This document shows positions 1 to 9,451 of a stretch of DNA of 33,356 nt, piece after piece. Origin of the DNA: Baffinella frigidus (lineage: Eukaryota > Cryptophyceae > Cryptomonadales > Baffinellaceae); NCBI GenBank assembly GCA_026770585.1, contig MU647346.1, forward strand, positions 1 through 33,356. The letters run 5' to 3'. Below the pieces are notes generated by a model that saw only the letters and a program-made list of their open reading frames with translations, was not told the origin of the DNA and did no database searches. Each line of letters opens with the position of its first letter. Position 1 is the first letter of the stretch. A program made the position numbers and the translations under genes.

Positions 1-115
1 AGTGACTACCTAACGAACCAACTGACTTGCTGACTAGCTGACTAACTGACACACCAATCAACCAACTGACTAACTAACTGACCAACTAACTGACCGACCG
101 AGTGATTGACGGACC
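1..115. repeat. Degenerate tetranucleotide tract
   Basis: The window opens with an imperfect run of ACTG/ACCA/ACTA-type tetramers (actgactt, gctgacta, aactgacc). It is simple-sequence DNA; frames crossing it are low-complexity and not credible as protein. Confidence 0.7.
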
Positions 116-365
116 AAGTGTATGGTGGGGTCGCAGGCAAGGGGGTATACAGCCTCAAGGAGTGGGAGAAGGGATGCGCCCCGACGCCGCACTCGCTGTC
201 GCTCCCCACACTCGCGATCCCGCCCTCCTCCTCCTCCTCTGCCTCGCTGTCCCTTCGGCACCTGCGCCTTCTCGAGCCGTCCCCGCCAGCCGGCCCCGGG
301 CCGATCGCCACTCTCGGCCCCGGCCCCGTCATCGCGCCCCAGGTCCAAACCCTCCTCATGCAAAC
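116..365 (+). other. GC-rich stretch with weak coding candidates
   Basis: Several overlapping plus-strand frames are open here. One gives a leucine-rich stretch (LLLLLCLAVPSAPAPS) that resembles a signal peptide. Another ends VQTLLMQTANATE directly before a possible GT donor near 381. The frames are proline/serine-rich and compositionally biased, and the foldback element at 366 cuts into them, so I do not call a gene. Confidence 0.2.
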
Positions 366-511
366 AGCTAACGCCACCGAGGTACTTAGAGCCTTCGGAT
401 TGCCTACGGTAGAAGCCCTCCTCCTACGACTTTTAAAGGCCGTTTTGTTTTAAACGTCGTAGGAGGAGGGGGGGTTCATACCGTAGGCTAAGGGGTCCGC
501 TGGCGTTAGCT
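366..511. mobile_element. Foldback (MITE-like) element, single copy in window
   Basis: The ends agctaacgcca and tggcgttagct are inverted. Inside them lies a longer inverted pair, ccctcctcctacgac and gtcgtaggaggaggg, plus CCTACGGTA and TACCGTAGG. The whole unit is a near-continuous hairpin. The CCTACNGTAGG word links it to the other element families in the window. Confidence 0.75.
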
Positions 512-944
512 TCTGGCATTACTCCCACGTCACGGCGGCTGCATCACAGATGGGGGTTGGATCGAATCAATCATTCCCAAAGTTCCTGAAGGGTGCTTGC
601 TTGCAACAGCTGGTGCTGTTGAACCTGTGGTTGGTCGCACACCACCAACTCTCCTGGCAGTCACTCTCCTGGCCTCGAGAGGGATCCGCTTGGGCACCCG
701 CGCGTGCGTGGCTGTCTCTCGTGCGTGGCTGTCTCTCGTGCGGGACAATGGCTCCAATCACCTGTCGGCCGCGTGCCGAAGCCAGACACGGTGCGGCGCT
801 GCCCTGCCACGCCAGAGCAAGTGCCCAGGCGCCGAGGTTGACAACACTGGGTAGTACACAGCGTAGCGTGGTTGAGGGGGTGGAGAGCACACGTCTCTCC
901 CGGCTCGCGGCTGACAGACAGTGCCTCTCTCGTGGTGGTGGCAG

Positions 945-1195
945 GAGACGGAGAAGGAGGAGGAAGGGGCCTCTCAGGACGCAGGCCTGTCGGAGGGCGC
1001 GTCTCTGCGCGCAGACCTCCCGCCTTCTGCTGACCTGCCAGCGCACGCCGCGGGCGTGCCCGAGGTGCTCTCTGTCGTGGACATCAAGACACCCACCACC
1101 ACCACCAGCGCGGCGGCGCCCCCTGCAGTCGCGACGCTCACGCCGCAGGCGCAGGCGCCGTGCAAAGCCACGCTTCCAAGCACCCTTGCGGAACG
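945..1195 (+). CDS. Possible internal exon, acidic/Thr-Ala-Pro-rich protein
   Basis: An open stretch lies between a good acceptor (gtggtggcag at 935-944) and a GT donor (CG|GTACGC at 1196). It encodes about 83 residues beginning ETEKEEEGASQDAG, then VPEVLSVVDIKTPTTTTSAA and an Ala/Pro-rich tail. No known domain was recognised. The opposite frames are arginine-rich, as expected for shadows of GC-rich DNA. No partner exon could be linked by phase, so this may be a single exon of an unseen gene or chance. Confidence 0.25.
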
Positions 1196-1224
1196 GTACG
1201 CCCCACCCGGCACACCTCCCGTTA

Positions 1225-1294
1225 TGTGGGTACCTAGGCTGTAAGGGCATCTAAGGACGCAAGGTTATGAGGACGTCAGCGTAGATTCACTTAA
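1225..1294 (+). repeat. Dispersed repeat family T, copy 1
   Basis: The segment runs from gtgggtacctaggct through aaggttatgaggacgtc to agattcactta. It closely resembles 1808-1891 and, inverted, 15169-15236. This copy lacks the matching right-hand end. Confidence 0.7.
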
Positions 1295-1360
1295 GCCGGA
1301 GCCTGTAGCGTTGAGACGTTCGCCACACACGCTCCAGATGACGCGCATCCTACACCCCTG

Positions 1361-1462
1361 GCCTTCAAGTCCTTTAGGTTCTTCGAGCTCCCAACATAGG
1401 CGGCCACCGGAACTTGTTCTGCAGAAAGACCATGCTTCCTTTCGGATCACATCAAGCCCCCC
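1361..1462 (-). repeat. Dispersed repeat family R, copy in reverse orientation
   Basis: It shares the words ggttcttcgagctcc, caacataggcgg, accggaact and ctgcagaaag with 14633-14720, and inverted with 7594-7737, 8348-8492 and 15748-15842. The plus frame reads PPELVLQKDHASFR, similar to the peptide read from the 14.6-kb copy, so the repeat may descend from coding sequence. No complete gene is present here. Confidence 0.7.
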
Positions 1463-1660
1463 TGTACAGCGCAGGCCGCTGCCGCTGCCCCCTGTCAGCT
1501 GCCGCTGCACCCTCGAGTGTGAGATCTGAGAGGGGTGTGTGGCTGGGTGGGTGGCAGGTGTGTGCAGATGCATGTTCCCGTCTGAGCCCGTGGGGGGAAT
1601 CAAGTGACGCTCCCTGCTCCTCCTCACGTCATGCTCACTGCCCGCGAGATCTGTCAACGC

Positions 1661-1783
1661 TACAGGGGTACCTCCCTCATAAGAAACCGCCCCCCCCCCT
1701 TAGGACCACCGTAGGACCCTAGGGATAGGCCTACTGTAGGGTCCTAGGGGGGGGCGGTTTCTTATGAGCGAAGTACCCCTGTA
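1661..1783. mobile_element. MITE family A, copy 1
   Basis: TA-flanked palindromic element with terminal inverted repeats CAGGGGTACCTC...GAAGTACCCCTG, continuing into CATAAGAAACCGCCCCC and its complement. The centre reads taggcctactgtagg. There is no coding capacity. TA flanks and TIRs resemble Stowaway/Tc1-mariner-type MITEs. Confidence 0.88.
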
Positions 1784-1807
1784 CACGCCCCGAGCATGTC
1801 GCACGGT

Positions 1808-1891
1808 GTGGGTATCTAGGCTCTAAGGGCACTCAAGGACCCAAGGTTATGAGGACGCCAAAGTAGATTCACTTAGGGCCTAGATACCCAC
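1808..1891 (+). mobile_element. Family T element with intact inverted ends
   Basis: The ends gtgggtatctaggc and gcctagataccca(c) are exact inverted repeats enclosing about 55 bp (aaggacccaaggttatgagg...agattcactta). This is the most complete of the three family T copies and defines the element's limits. Confidence 0.75.
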
Positions 1892-1931
1892 AAGACCGAG
1901 ACCGGCAGGGCGAGGCACAGAGCAGGCCGCG

Positions 1932-1980
1932 TTGCGTGCGGCACCCTCACGGGCGAGAGCTTACGTGCGGCACCCTCACT
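1932..1980. repeat. Short direct repeat
   Basis: The word cgtgcggcaccctcac occurs twice about 30 bp apart, near 1935 and 1964. It is a local duplication with no obvious function. Confidence 0.6.
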
Positions 1981-2059
1981 AGAGAGAGTGCCAGCCCCCT
2001 GTTTGGCAGGATGCCTTACTGGCATACCCATGTTGCCAGGCAGAGAGTGTCGCAAGGTG

Positions 2060-2184
2060 TACAGGGGTACCTCGATCATAAGAAACTGCCCCCCCCCTAG
2101 GACCACCGTAGGGCCATAGGCATAGGCCTACTGTAGGGCCCTAGCTAGGGGGTGGCTGTTTCTTATGATGGAGGTACCCCTGTA
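2060..2184. mobile_element. MITE family A, copy 2
   Basis: The same TA-CAGGGGTACCTC ends and ATAAGAAACTGCCCCCC arms as copy 1, with the complementary right arm ending GGTACCCCTG-TA. The core is gccataggcataggcctactgt. Confidence 0.88.
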
Positions 2185-2514
2185 GGCACACACGTGTGCA
2201 TGGTGTTTCGGAACACGTTGTTTCGCGCACACACGCGACAAGTTTTTGGTGTATGTATCATTTGAGATCGGACCTCTGGGTGGGGTCCACGTAGTAGCCA
2301 TAGGTAGCCAGCGATTAGCCGACTACATGTAGGAGTAACTCTTCACGTGAATACATCTTCACCCTCCATCTGTCAAGGCATCTGGTGTCCTCGCATCATT
2401 CGAACAGGCAGGGAGCTGCTCGAAATCCAGCTTGATCTGCTCCAAAACTTCGGGCACCATGGCGCCGGCTCGCTGCCCCTCCTGCCCACTATATCCTCCG
2501 GAGCTAGGGACGTC

Positions 2515-2634
2515 TACAGGGGTACCTCGCCGATAAGAAACCGCCCCCCCCTAGGACCCTACAGTAGGCCTATGCCTAGGGCCTACTGTAGGGTCCTAGG
2601 GGGGGCGGTTTCTTATGGGCGAGGTACCCCTGTA
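2515..2634. mobile_element. MITE family A, copy 3
   Basis: A near-perfect 120-bp palindrome with TA-CAGGGGTACCTCGC ends, ATAAGAAACCGCCCCCC arms and the core taggcctatgcctaggg. It is among the best-preserved copies in the window. Confidence 0.9.
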
Positions 2635-2639
2635 GTGCC

Positions 2640-2975
2640 CGCAGAACGCGGCGCGCGTCCCTCCAGCGGCTTTCTCTCCCCCTCCTCCTTTCCGCCGGAG
2701 CGCCGAGCGGTGCGAGTGGGGACACGCCCCCGCGCCTGCGCTGCCGCCAACCAATAGCCCCCTCCACAGAAGAGCCGTTCCTGGAGCTCCTGCGGCCACC
2801 AAGTTCCAAGAGAAGACGAGCAGCTCCCGTATGTTGACCACACAAGAGGAGCGCCCCTCGATCCCTCAGATCAGCGCCGAGACGTGTCTCCAACAAAAAG
2901 GAAGTGCAGCGAGTTTTTCTTTGTCCAGGCCCCTATGGTAGAAAACGCCTAGGGACCTATGGATATCCTACATGG
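2640..2975 (+). other. Unassigned stretch with possible exon and CCAAT word
   Basis: After family A copy 3 the sequence has a CCAAT word (accaatag, about 2750). A possible acceptor (cctccacag, ending 2769) is followed by an open frame reading KSRSWSSCGHQVPREDEQ and later SPTKRKCS. The frame stops near 2950 and was not tied to any other exon. A second frame (EPFLELLRPPSSKRRRAAP) is equally plausible, so no gene is called. Confidence 0.2.
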
Positions 2976-3237
2976 TCAATAGATAGACGATACGAATGAT
3001 GTGTTCTCCCGCTGAAAATTACTACAGGGAGGTTCTCGATTTGGTTCTTGTGCAGGGGAGGGGGTACGGCTTAAGTTCACACATTGACTCATGGGGTTTG
3101 AGTCACCAATTGACTTATCGAATGGTCGTTTTTTTGGGGGGGGGGTTCGTGCTTGAAAAGGGGTCCCTATTCCGGAACGGATTGCAAGCGCATTCTCCGC
3201 CTCCACCAGCCACCGCAAGAGAGTGAACCGGCACATC

Positions 3238-3495
3238 ATGGCGACGGACGAGGGCAAGGCGCTGCCGGTCGGAGATCCCGGCGCGATCGATGCGCGTTCA
3301 GAAGGGAGCGCCGCAAGCATTGCCGGCGCCGTGAGTTGCAATGCGGCCCCTGCCCCTCAAGGATCCTTAGCGGCGCGTGGGGAGGAGGAGTCCTGCGTGG
3401 AGGATTCCGGCCTGGCATCGCCAGTGGTTTCTGGACCCATGCACGTCGTGGCTGCCGCGTGTCCTGTACTCCACCTCCAAAACGGATTGTTATGA
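3238..3495 (+). CDS. Small hypothetical ORF, Ala/Ser/Glu-rich
   Basis: An ATG in a favourable context (cacatcATGGCG) opens an 85-codon frame beginning MATDEGKALPVGDPGAID. The composition (Ala, Ser, Glu, Gly; few Arg) looks more protein-like than the arginine-rich shadows around it. No domain was recognised. The frame ends at 3495 in non-repeat sequence, and it could be a first exon or a chance ORF. Confidence 0.25.
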   Translation: MATDEGKALPVGDPGAIDARSEGSAASIAGAVSCNAAPAPQGSLAARGEEESCVEDSGLASPVVSGPMHVVAAACPVLHLQNGLL

Positions 3496-3713
3496 TTCGT
3501 CCGCGCTCCCCCACTCACGAGACTCCGAAGATGATCAGGGGATTCAGTATTAGCCCTTTCTCAGGGTCAGGTCAGAGCTGCAAATTCGAAATCTGGCCGA
3601 GGAAAATAAATCAAGCACCAGCCTCCATGAAATCCTAAACATGATCTCAAATTATTGAAACCCATATTTGATTTTTCCATGTATTGTTTTTTCACAATCT
3701 TCAATACTTTCAA

Positions 3714-3818
3714 TATCCATTAAGTGGCGAGTAGGCACCTGCGCCCTACCGTAGAGCCCTAGGACCTGACTAGGACCTCTTGGCGGTCAATTTTGACCGC
3801 CTCACCAATTAAGGGATA
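3714..3818. mobile_element. MITE family C, diverged copy
   Basis: The ends tatccattaagtggcga and accaattaagggata are inverted. The interior has gccctaccgtagagccctagg and a gcggtcaattttgaccgc hairpin. Compared with copies at 12743 and 13521 this one has several changes. Confidence 0.75.
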
Positions 3819-3939
3819 TGTCCCCGATACGTCTGAAAGCCTTTCTTTGAATGTGCAAATGTCTATGAGCCTGTAAACGAGCTCACCTCGGCAACGACGC
3901 CCTTCTGTAAAATCGTTTAATTTGCCCTAACCCAGAACT

Positions 3940-6900
3940 CTCAAGCCTAAAACAGAAACCCTAAACTCTAAACCCTGAACCCTGAAACCCAAACACCAAA
4001 CCCACGCCCATGTACCCTACCCTCAGCCATGAACCCCATATCCTAAACCCTAAACCCCACACCAAAAAAAACTGACAACTAAACCATGAAACTTGAACCA
4101 TGAATCCTGAACCCCAAACCCTAAACCCTGAACCCTAAACCCCAAACACTAAGCCCAAAACCCTGAACCCCAAACAATCGCACTCTAGACTCTATAAATT
4201 CTAAATTCTAAACCCCAAAAATAACTTAACCCCCTAAACCCTAATCCCTGAACAAAAAACCCTAGACCCTGAACTAAACCCTAAACCCTAAATCTAAAAC
4301 CCTGATCCCCAAACCCTAAATCCTAAACCCTAAACCCTACACCCTAAACCCTAAACCCTAAACCCTAAACCTTAAACCCTAAACCCTGAACCCTAAACCC
4401 TAAACCCTAAACCCTAAACCCTAAACCCTAAACACCAAACTCAAAACCCAAAAACCTCACCACACTCCCTAAACCCTAGACCCTAAACCCTCAACCCTCA
4501 ACCCTAGACCCTAAACCCTTAACGTCGCGTCCTAAACCCTCAATCCTGAATTTTGACACCTAAACCTGAACGTGAACCCCAAACTCTAAACCCCGAAACC
4601 TCAGCCTTGAACCCTAAACCCTTAACCCTAAACCCTAAACGCTGAATCCTCAACCCTGAACCTTAAAATCCTAAACCCTAACCCTTAAACCCAAACCCAA
4701 ATCCCTCAATCCGTAGCCCTGAACCTCAAATCCTAATCCCTTAACATTGCATCCCAAACCCTAAATTTGGAATTTTGAATCCTAAACCCTGAACCCTAAA
4801 ACATGATCCCCAACCCCTCAAACTTTAAAACTTGAACCAAAACAAAAACCTGAACCCTAAACATTGAACCCTAAAACCTAAACTCTGATCCCTAAATGCA
4901 AAACTATCAACCCTCAACCCGGAACCTCGCACCATAAACCTTAAATCCTTGACCCCCAAACTAACTTGAACCCCTAAACCCTAAACCCTGAACCAAAAAC
5001 CCTGAACCCTGAACCAAACCCTAAACCCTAAACCCTAAATCCAAAACCCCAAACCCTGAAATCTTAAACCCCAAACCCCAAACCCTAAACCCTAAACCCT
5101 AAACCCTAAACCCTAAACCCTAAACCCTAAACCCTAAACCCTAAACCATAAACCCTAAAATCCAAACCCAAACACCTCAATCCTTAATCCTTAACCCTTA
5201 ACCCTAGAACCTAAACCCCTCACGTCGCGTCCTAAACCCTGAACTCTCCTGCAGCAAGTTCAGTTCTGTGATGCCTTTAATCCCGAGCGAGGATTATAAT
5301 ACTTATAGGGATTTCCCCCGATATAGGACTCACCGTTGGAGCCCTTTTCCCCTGAGACGGGCCCATCCCGGACCCGGTCCTCACAAACTCTGAATTTCAA
5401 CACCTAAAACTGAACCTCAACCCTAAACCCTCAACCCCGAAACCTCAGCCTTGAACCCTCAACCCTCAACCCTCAACCCTCAACGCTGAATTCTCAACCC
5501 TGAACCTTAAATCCTAAACCCTGACCCTGAAAACCCAAACCCAAACCCCTCAATTCTTAATCCTCAACCCGAGACCCTGAACTGTCAACCTCGCATCCTA
5601 AACCCTAGATCTTGAATTTTAAATCCTAAACCCTAAACCTAAACCTAAACCCTAAACCCTAAACCCCAATCCCTTAACCGAACCCTAAACCCCAAACGTC
5701 AAACTCAAACCCTGAACCATAAAACCTGAGACCTGAAACCCTGAACCCTAAACCTTATACCTTGAACCTTTGGCCCTATACCCTAAACTCTGAACCTTGA
5801 ACTCTCGACCCAAACCCCTAAACCCTGAACCCTAATCCCTATATCCTAAACCCTAAAACTCTGAACCTTAAACACTAAACCCTACACCCGAGACCCTAAA
5901 GAATCAACCCACACCTTAAACTCAGAACCCCAAACCCTAAACCCTAACCCTTACAACCTAAACCCTGAAACCCTAACCCCTAGACCCTAAACCCTGAACC
6001 CTCAACCCTCAACCCTGAACTCTCAACCCTAAACCTAAAACACTAGACCCTACACTCAAATCCAAACCCCTAAATCCTCAACCCTCAACACCAAAACCTA
6101 AATCCTCTATACTGAACCTTAACAACACCTGAACCCTAAATGCTAAACCCTAAACACTGAAACCCTGAACCCTACCCCCTAAACCCTGAACCCTGAACCC
6201 TGAACCATAAACCCTAAACCCTAAACTCTCAACGTAAAACCCTCAAACCCTAAACCCAAACCCTAAACCCCAAATCCCAAACCCAACCCTACCCCGTGAA
6301 CCACGAAACCTAAACCCTCTATACTGAACCCTATATCGTCAACCCAAATCCTGAACTCTCAACCTTAAACCCAAACCCCTAAATCCTGAACTCCCAACAC
6401 TGAAAATCTCACCCCTAGACCCTCAACCCTCAACCCTCAATCCTCAACCCTCAACCCTCAACCCTCAACCTGAAGCCTGAAACCTGAAACCTGAAACCCT
6501 CAACCCCAAATCAAAAAACCTCAACCCTTAACCCTCAACCCTCAACCTTCAACCCTAAAACCGGAACTCTAAACTTTGAAACATGAACCTAACTGAACCC
6601 TAAACCCTAGACACTGCACTCTGAACCCTACACCCTAAGCCCTGAACACTGAACCCTCAATCCTGTACCCTTCCGAAACCCTGAACCCTCAACCATGAAC
6701 CCTAAAACCTAAACCATAAAACCTCAACCCTATACCCCAAACCCTCAGCCCTGAACCCTAAACCCTAAACTCTAAACCCTGGACCCTGAACAGTAAACAC
6801 CAACCACCAAACCCGAACCCTAAAACCTGAACTTAAAACTTTGAACCCTGAACCTCAAAAACTACACCCTGAACCCTAAACACTAAATCCCAAACCCTAA

Positions 6901-7585
6901 ATCCTAAACCCTGAACCCTGAACCCTGAACCCTAAACCTTAAACCCTGAAACCTGAACTTAACTAAACCCTGAACCCCCGACCCTGAAACCTAAAACCCA
7001 AACCCTCAACCCTGCACCCAAACTCCTAAACCCTCAACCCTCAACCCGAAACCCGAAACCCTGAACTCTAACCCCTCAACCCTGAATCTCGCGGCCTCAA
7101 CCCTCAGCCCTGAACTCTACAACCCAAACCTCAACCTCAATCCTCAACCCTAAACCTTAACCCTCAGCCCTCAACCCTCAACCCTTATTTTTCAACCCTC
7201 AACCCTCAACCCTCAACCCCCAACCGTCAACCCTAAAATCTCAGCCCTCAACCCCCAACCATCAATCCTGAACTCTCAACTCTGAAACCTGAACCTAACT
7301 AATCCCTGAACCCCAAACCCTACAACCTAAAACATCATCCCGAGACCCTAAATCCTATATCCTATATCCTAAAACCTAAACCTCAACCTAAACCCTACGC
7401 CCTAAACCCTTAACTCCAAACCCTCAACCCCACACCCTCAACCCTCAGCTCTCAACCCTCAATCCTAAACCCCAAACCCTCATCCATGAACCCTAAACCC
7501 TGAACTCTCAACTTTGAAACCTGAACCGATTAACCAAACCCTGAATCCCAACCCCTAAAATCTCAACCTGAACCATAAACCCACG
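3940..7585 (+). repeat. Large degenerate telomere-like (CCCTAAA) array
   Basis: About 3.6 kb consists almost wholly of CCCTAAA and variants (CCCTGAA, CCCTCAA, CCCCAAA, CCTTAAA). Perfect tandem runs occur near 4325-4435 and 5085-5150. The orientation is uniform, with the C-rich strand on plus. A short non-repeat island at about 5245-5395 (ctcctgcagcaagttcag...gacccggtcc) interrupts it. There are no genes. This is an interstitial or subterminal telomere-like block, not a clean chromosome end. Confidence 0.92.
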
Positions 7586-7593
7586 AGAGTCGC

Positions 7594-7737
7594 CCTGTAT
7601 CCCCTCTTTACGAGCCTCTGCACTGGAGAGCGAAACGCGACCCGAAAGCAAAAATGCTTTCTCTGCAGTCCTTTCTACGGAAGGGCGTGTCGTTGGCATA
7701 TGTTGGGAGCATTTAAAACCTAAAGGACCTAAAATGG
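7594..7737 (+). repeat. Dispersed repeat family R, copy next to telomere-like array
   Basis: The segment reads tgtatcccctctttacgagc, then cactggagagcgaaacgcg, cagcaaaaatgctttctctg-like words, ggcgtgtcgttggcatatg and aacctaaaggacctaaa. It is about 90% identical by eye to 8348-8492. The tatgttgggagc and aaggacct words are shared with 15748-15842. Confidence 0.8.
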
Positions 7738-7759
7738 TTGCGGCTATTCTCAAGTTGCA

Positions 7760-7975
7760 CTGAACGCTAAACACTAAACACTAAACACTAACACTAAACA
7801 CTAACTGAAGCGTGTGGGTAGGCATTGCCGCGAGTGGGTGAGCTCTAACGCGTGTGGATTGGCTCTGACGCGTGTGACTTGACCCTAACCCCTAACCCCC
7901 ACCCCCTACCCCCCAACACCTAACACCTAACACCTAACACCTAACACCTAACCCCTAACCCCTAACCCCCTAACG
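7760..7975 (+). repeat. Short-period tandem repeats (CTAAACA, CTAACAC)
   Basis: Runs of actaaacactaaacac at about 7765-7805 and cacctaacacctaacacc at about 7916-7970 flank a segment with three acgcgtgtg-type words (7808-7880). These are probably variant telomere-like heptamers. Confidence 0.8.
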
Positions 7976-8347
7976 TCACGCGTGAACGCTAATGCGGGTG
8001 GGCACTATAATGGGTCGGTGTTTGACAGTGCTAACGGGATTTTCAAAATCCCCGATCTCCTCCCCCCACTGTGTAACCTGGGGGAACCCCTTACACATCC
8101 ACCTCTCTCACTCTCTCGCTCGCTGACTTCCGTACATTGGGGGAAACCTCTACATGCGTTTGGTTTGACATCTGTCTCATCTCACACTCCCACACAACCC
8201 CTCTCACCTTGTGGGGTATTCGTGATTGAAGCTCTTAAACTTCAACCATGGGATACCATGAGCCTCATTAAGGCTGACTTGTGGTTCGGTGTGTGTTCAG
8301 TGAGCATGGGAGCGATATCGCATACCTTTACCCACCCCAAGAGAACC

Positions 8348-8492
8348 AACCCTTTATCCCCTCTTCACGAGCCTCTGCACTGGAGAGCTAAACGCGATCC
8401 GACAGCAAAAATGCTTTCTCTGCAGATCCCTTCTACGGAACGGCGTGTCGTTGGCATATGTTGGGCGAAATTAAAACCTTAAGGACCTAAAG
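8348..8492 (+). repeat. Dispersed repeat family R, second direct copy
   Basis: A direct copy of 7594-7737 about 750 bp away. The 166-codon frame over 7982-8482 that crosses it is probably spurious, because its C-terminal third is this repeat. Confidence 0.8.
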
Positions 8493-9451
8493 GACCTAGA
8501 CCTAAACCCCAAAGGAGAGTTACATTTCCAACAGACCCTAGATGGAGTACGTCGCGCCGTCCGTCACAGGAGGAAAGCCGATTTATGGATTACACAACCC
8601 GCCAGACCATTTGGAGATCCAAGTCCTAGAAAGAGAGAGAGAGAGAAGCCGAGGTTTGTGAAGTTGACAAACACGACGAGCTGTTACGCCAGTAGGAGGG
8701 ACGGGACGGGACAAGATGCGAGGCTCTGCAGCCCGTAGACACACCAGAGGCTGGATTGTTCACTGGCAAGAGGAACTGGCACGTCTCGCCTTCTGGGACG
8801 AGCTACGAGCTCGTACGAGGCTCGTTCCGTTAATTCGTAGGGGAAGGCACGAACCACTTATTATTGACTTATTGACACTTATTATTAACCGCGGGTTTGA
8901 CCATTTCCACATAATGCGAAAAGCTTATAATAACAGACCCCTTTTAAAAGGGGTCGGTTAACGTGGGCTTACTGGAGCCGTTGATGGTCAACTGGGCTCT
9001 AAAACGATTTTAAAAGCGATTTTAGGATTTTTAAAGCCCAATAATGTTTTCCATTATAAATTTTGTACCAAAGTTACAACACCGTTAACGTAAGCTTTTT
9101 GCATGACACAAAACATGACCAAAACAGATCTGAATCTAGGACATCGACCCCCAAAATTGGACGTGACCATGGACATGATCCTAAAATACTTGTAGCCAAG
9201 TTGTAAGCAGGGTTCCAGAGGAGGAGTATCAGAATCCGAGGAGCAGGAACAGCTCCAGGAGCTCTCTCAGGGGCCGGCGCTTCTGGCAGAGGACAGCGTG
9301 CTCTGCGGGCGCGCGGCGCTTCTCGTTTGCCCCCCCTTTGTGGGGTGTGCGGCGGAAAGTCTCCGGAAGATTGTTGTGGCCAGGGGGCCGCAAATCCTTT
9401 CGGCATCCGGGAGCGCGGGGCTGTGCTGTGAGACAGGGCTGGTCGAGCAGA
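8493..9451. other. Gene-free interval upstream of the RWP-RK gene
   Basis: It contains a GA-run (8632-8645), a short Arg-rich ORF with no credible features, and a perfect 20-bp palindrome, gaccccttttaaaaggggtc, at 8936-8955. An AT-rich stretch with repeated cgattttaaaag words lies at 9000-9060. The 5' UTR and promoter of the downstream gene presumably lie in the last few hundred bases; no clear TATA box was identified. Confidence 0.5.

Noticed and set aside
7982-8482. 166-codon plus-strand ORF near the telomere-like array
   Set aside because: Its last third is the dispersed repeat R, also found at 7594-7737, and the rest has no domain or splice context; it is probably chance.
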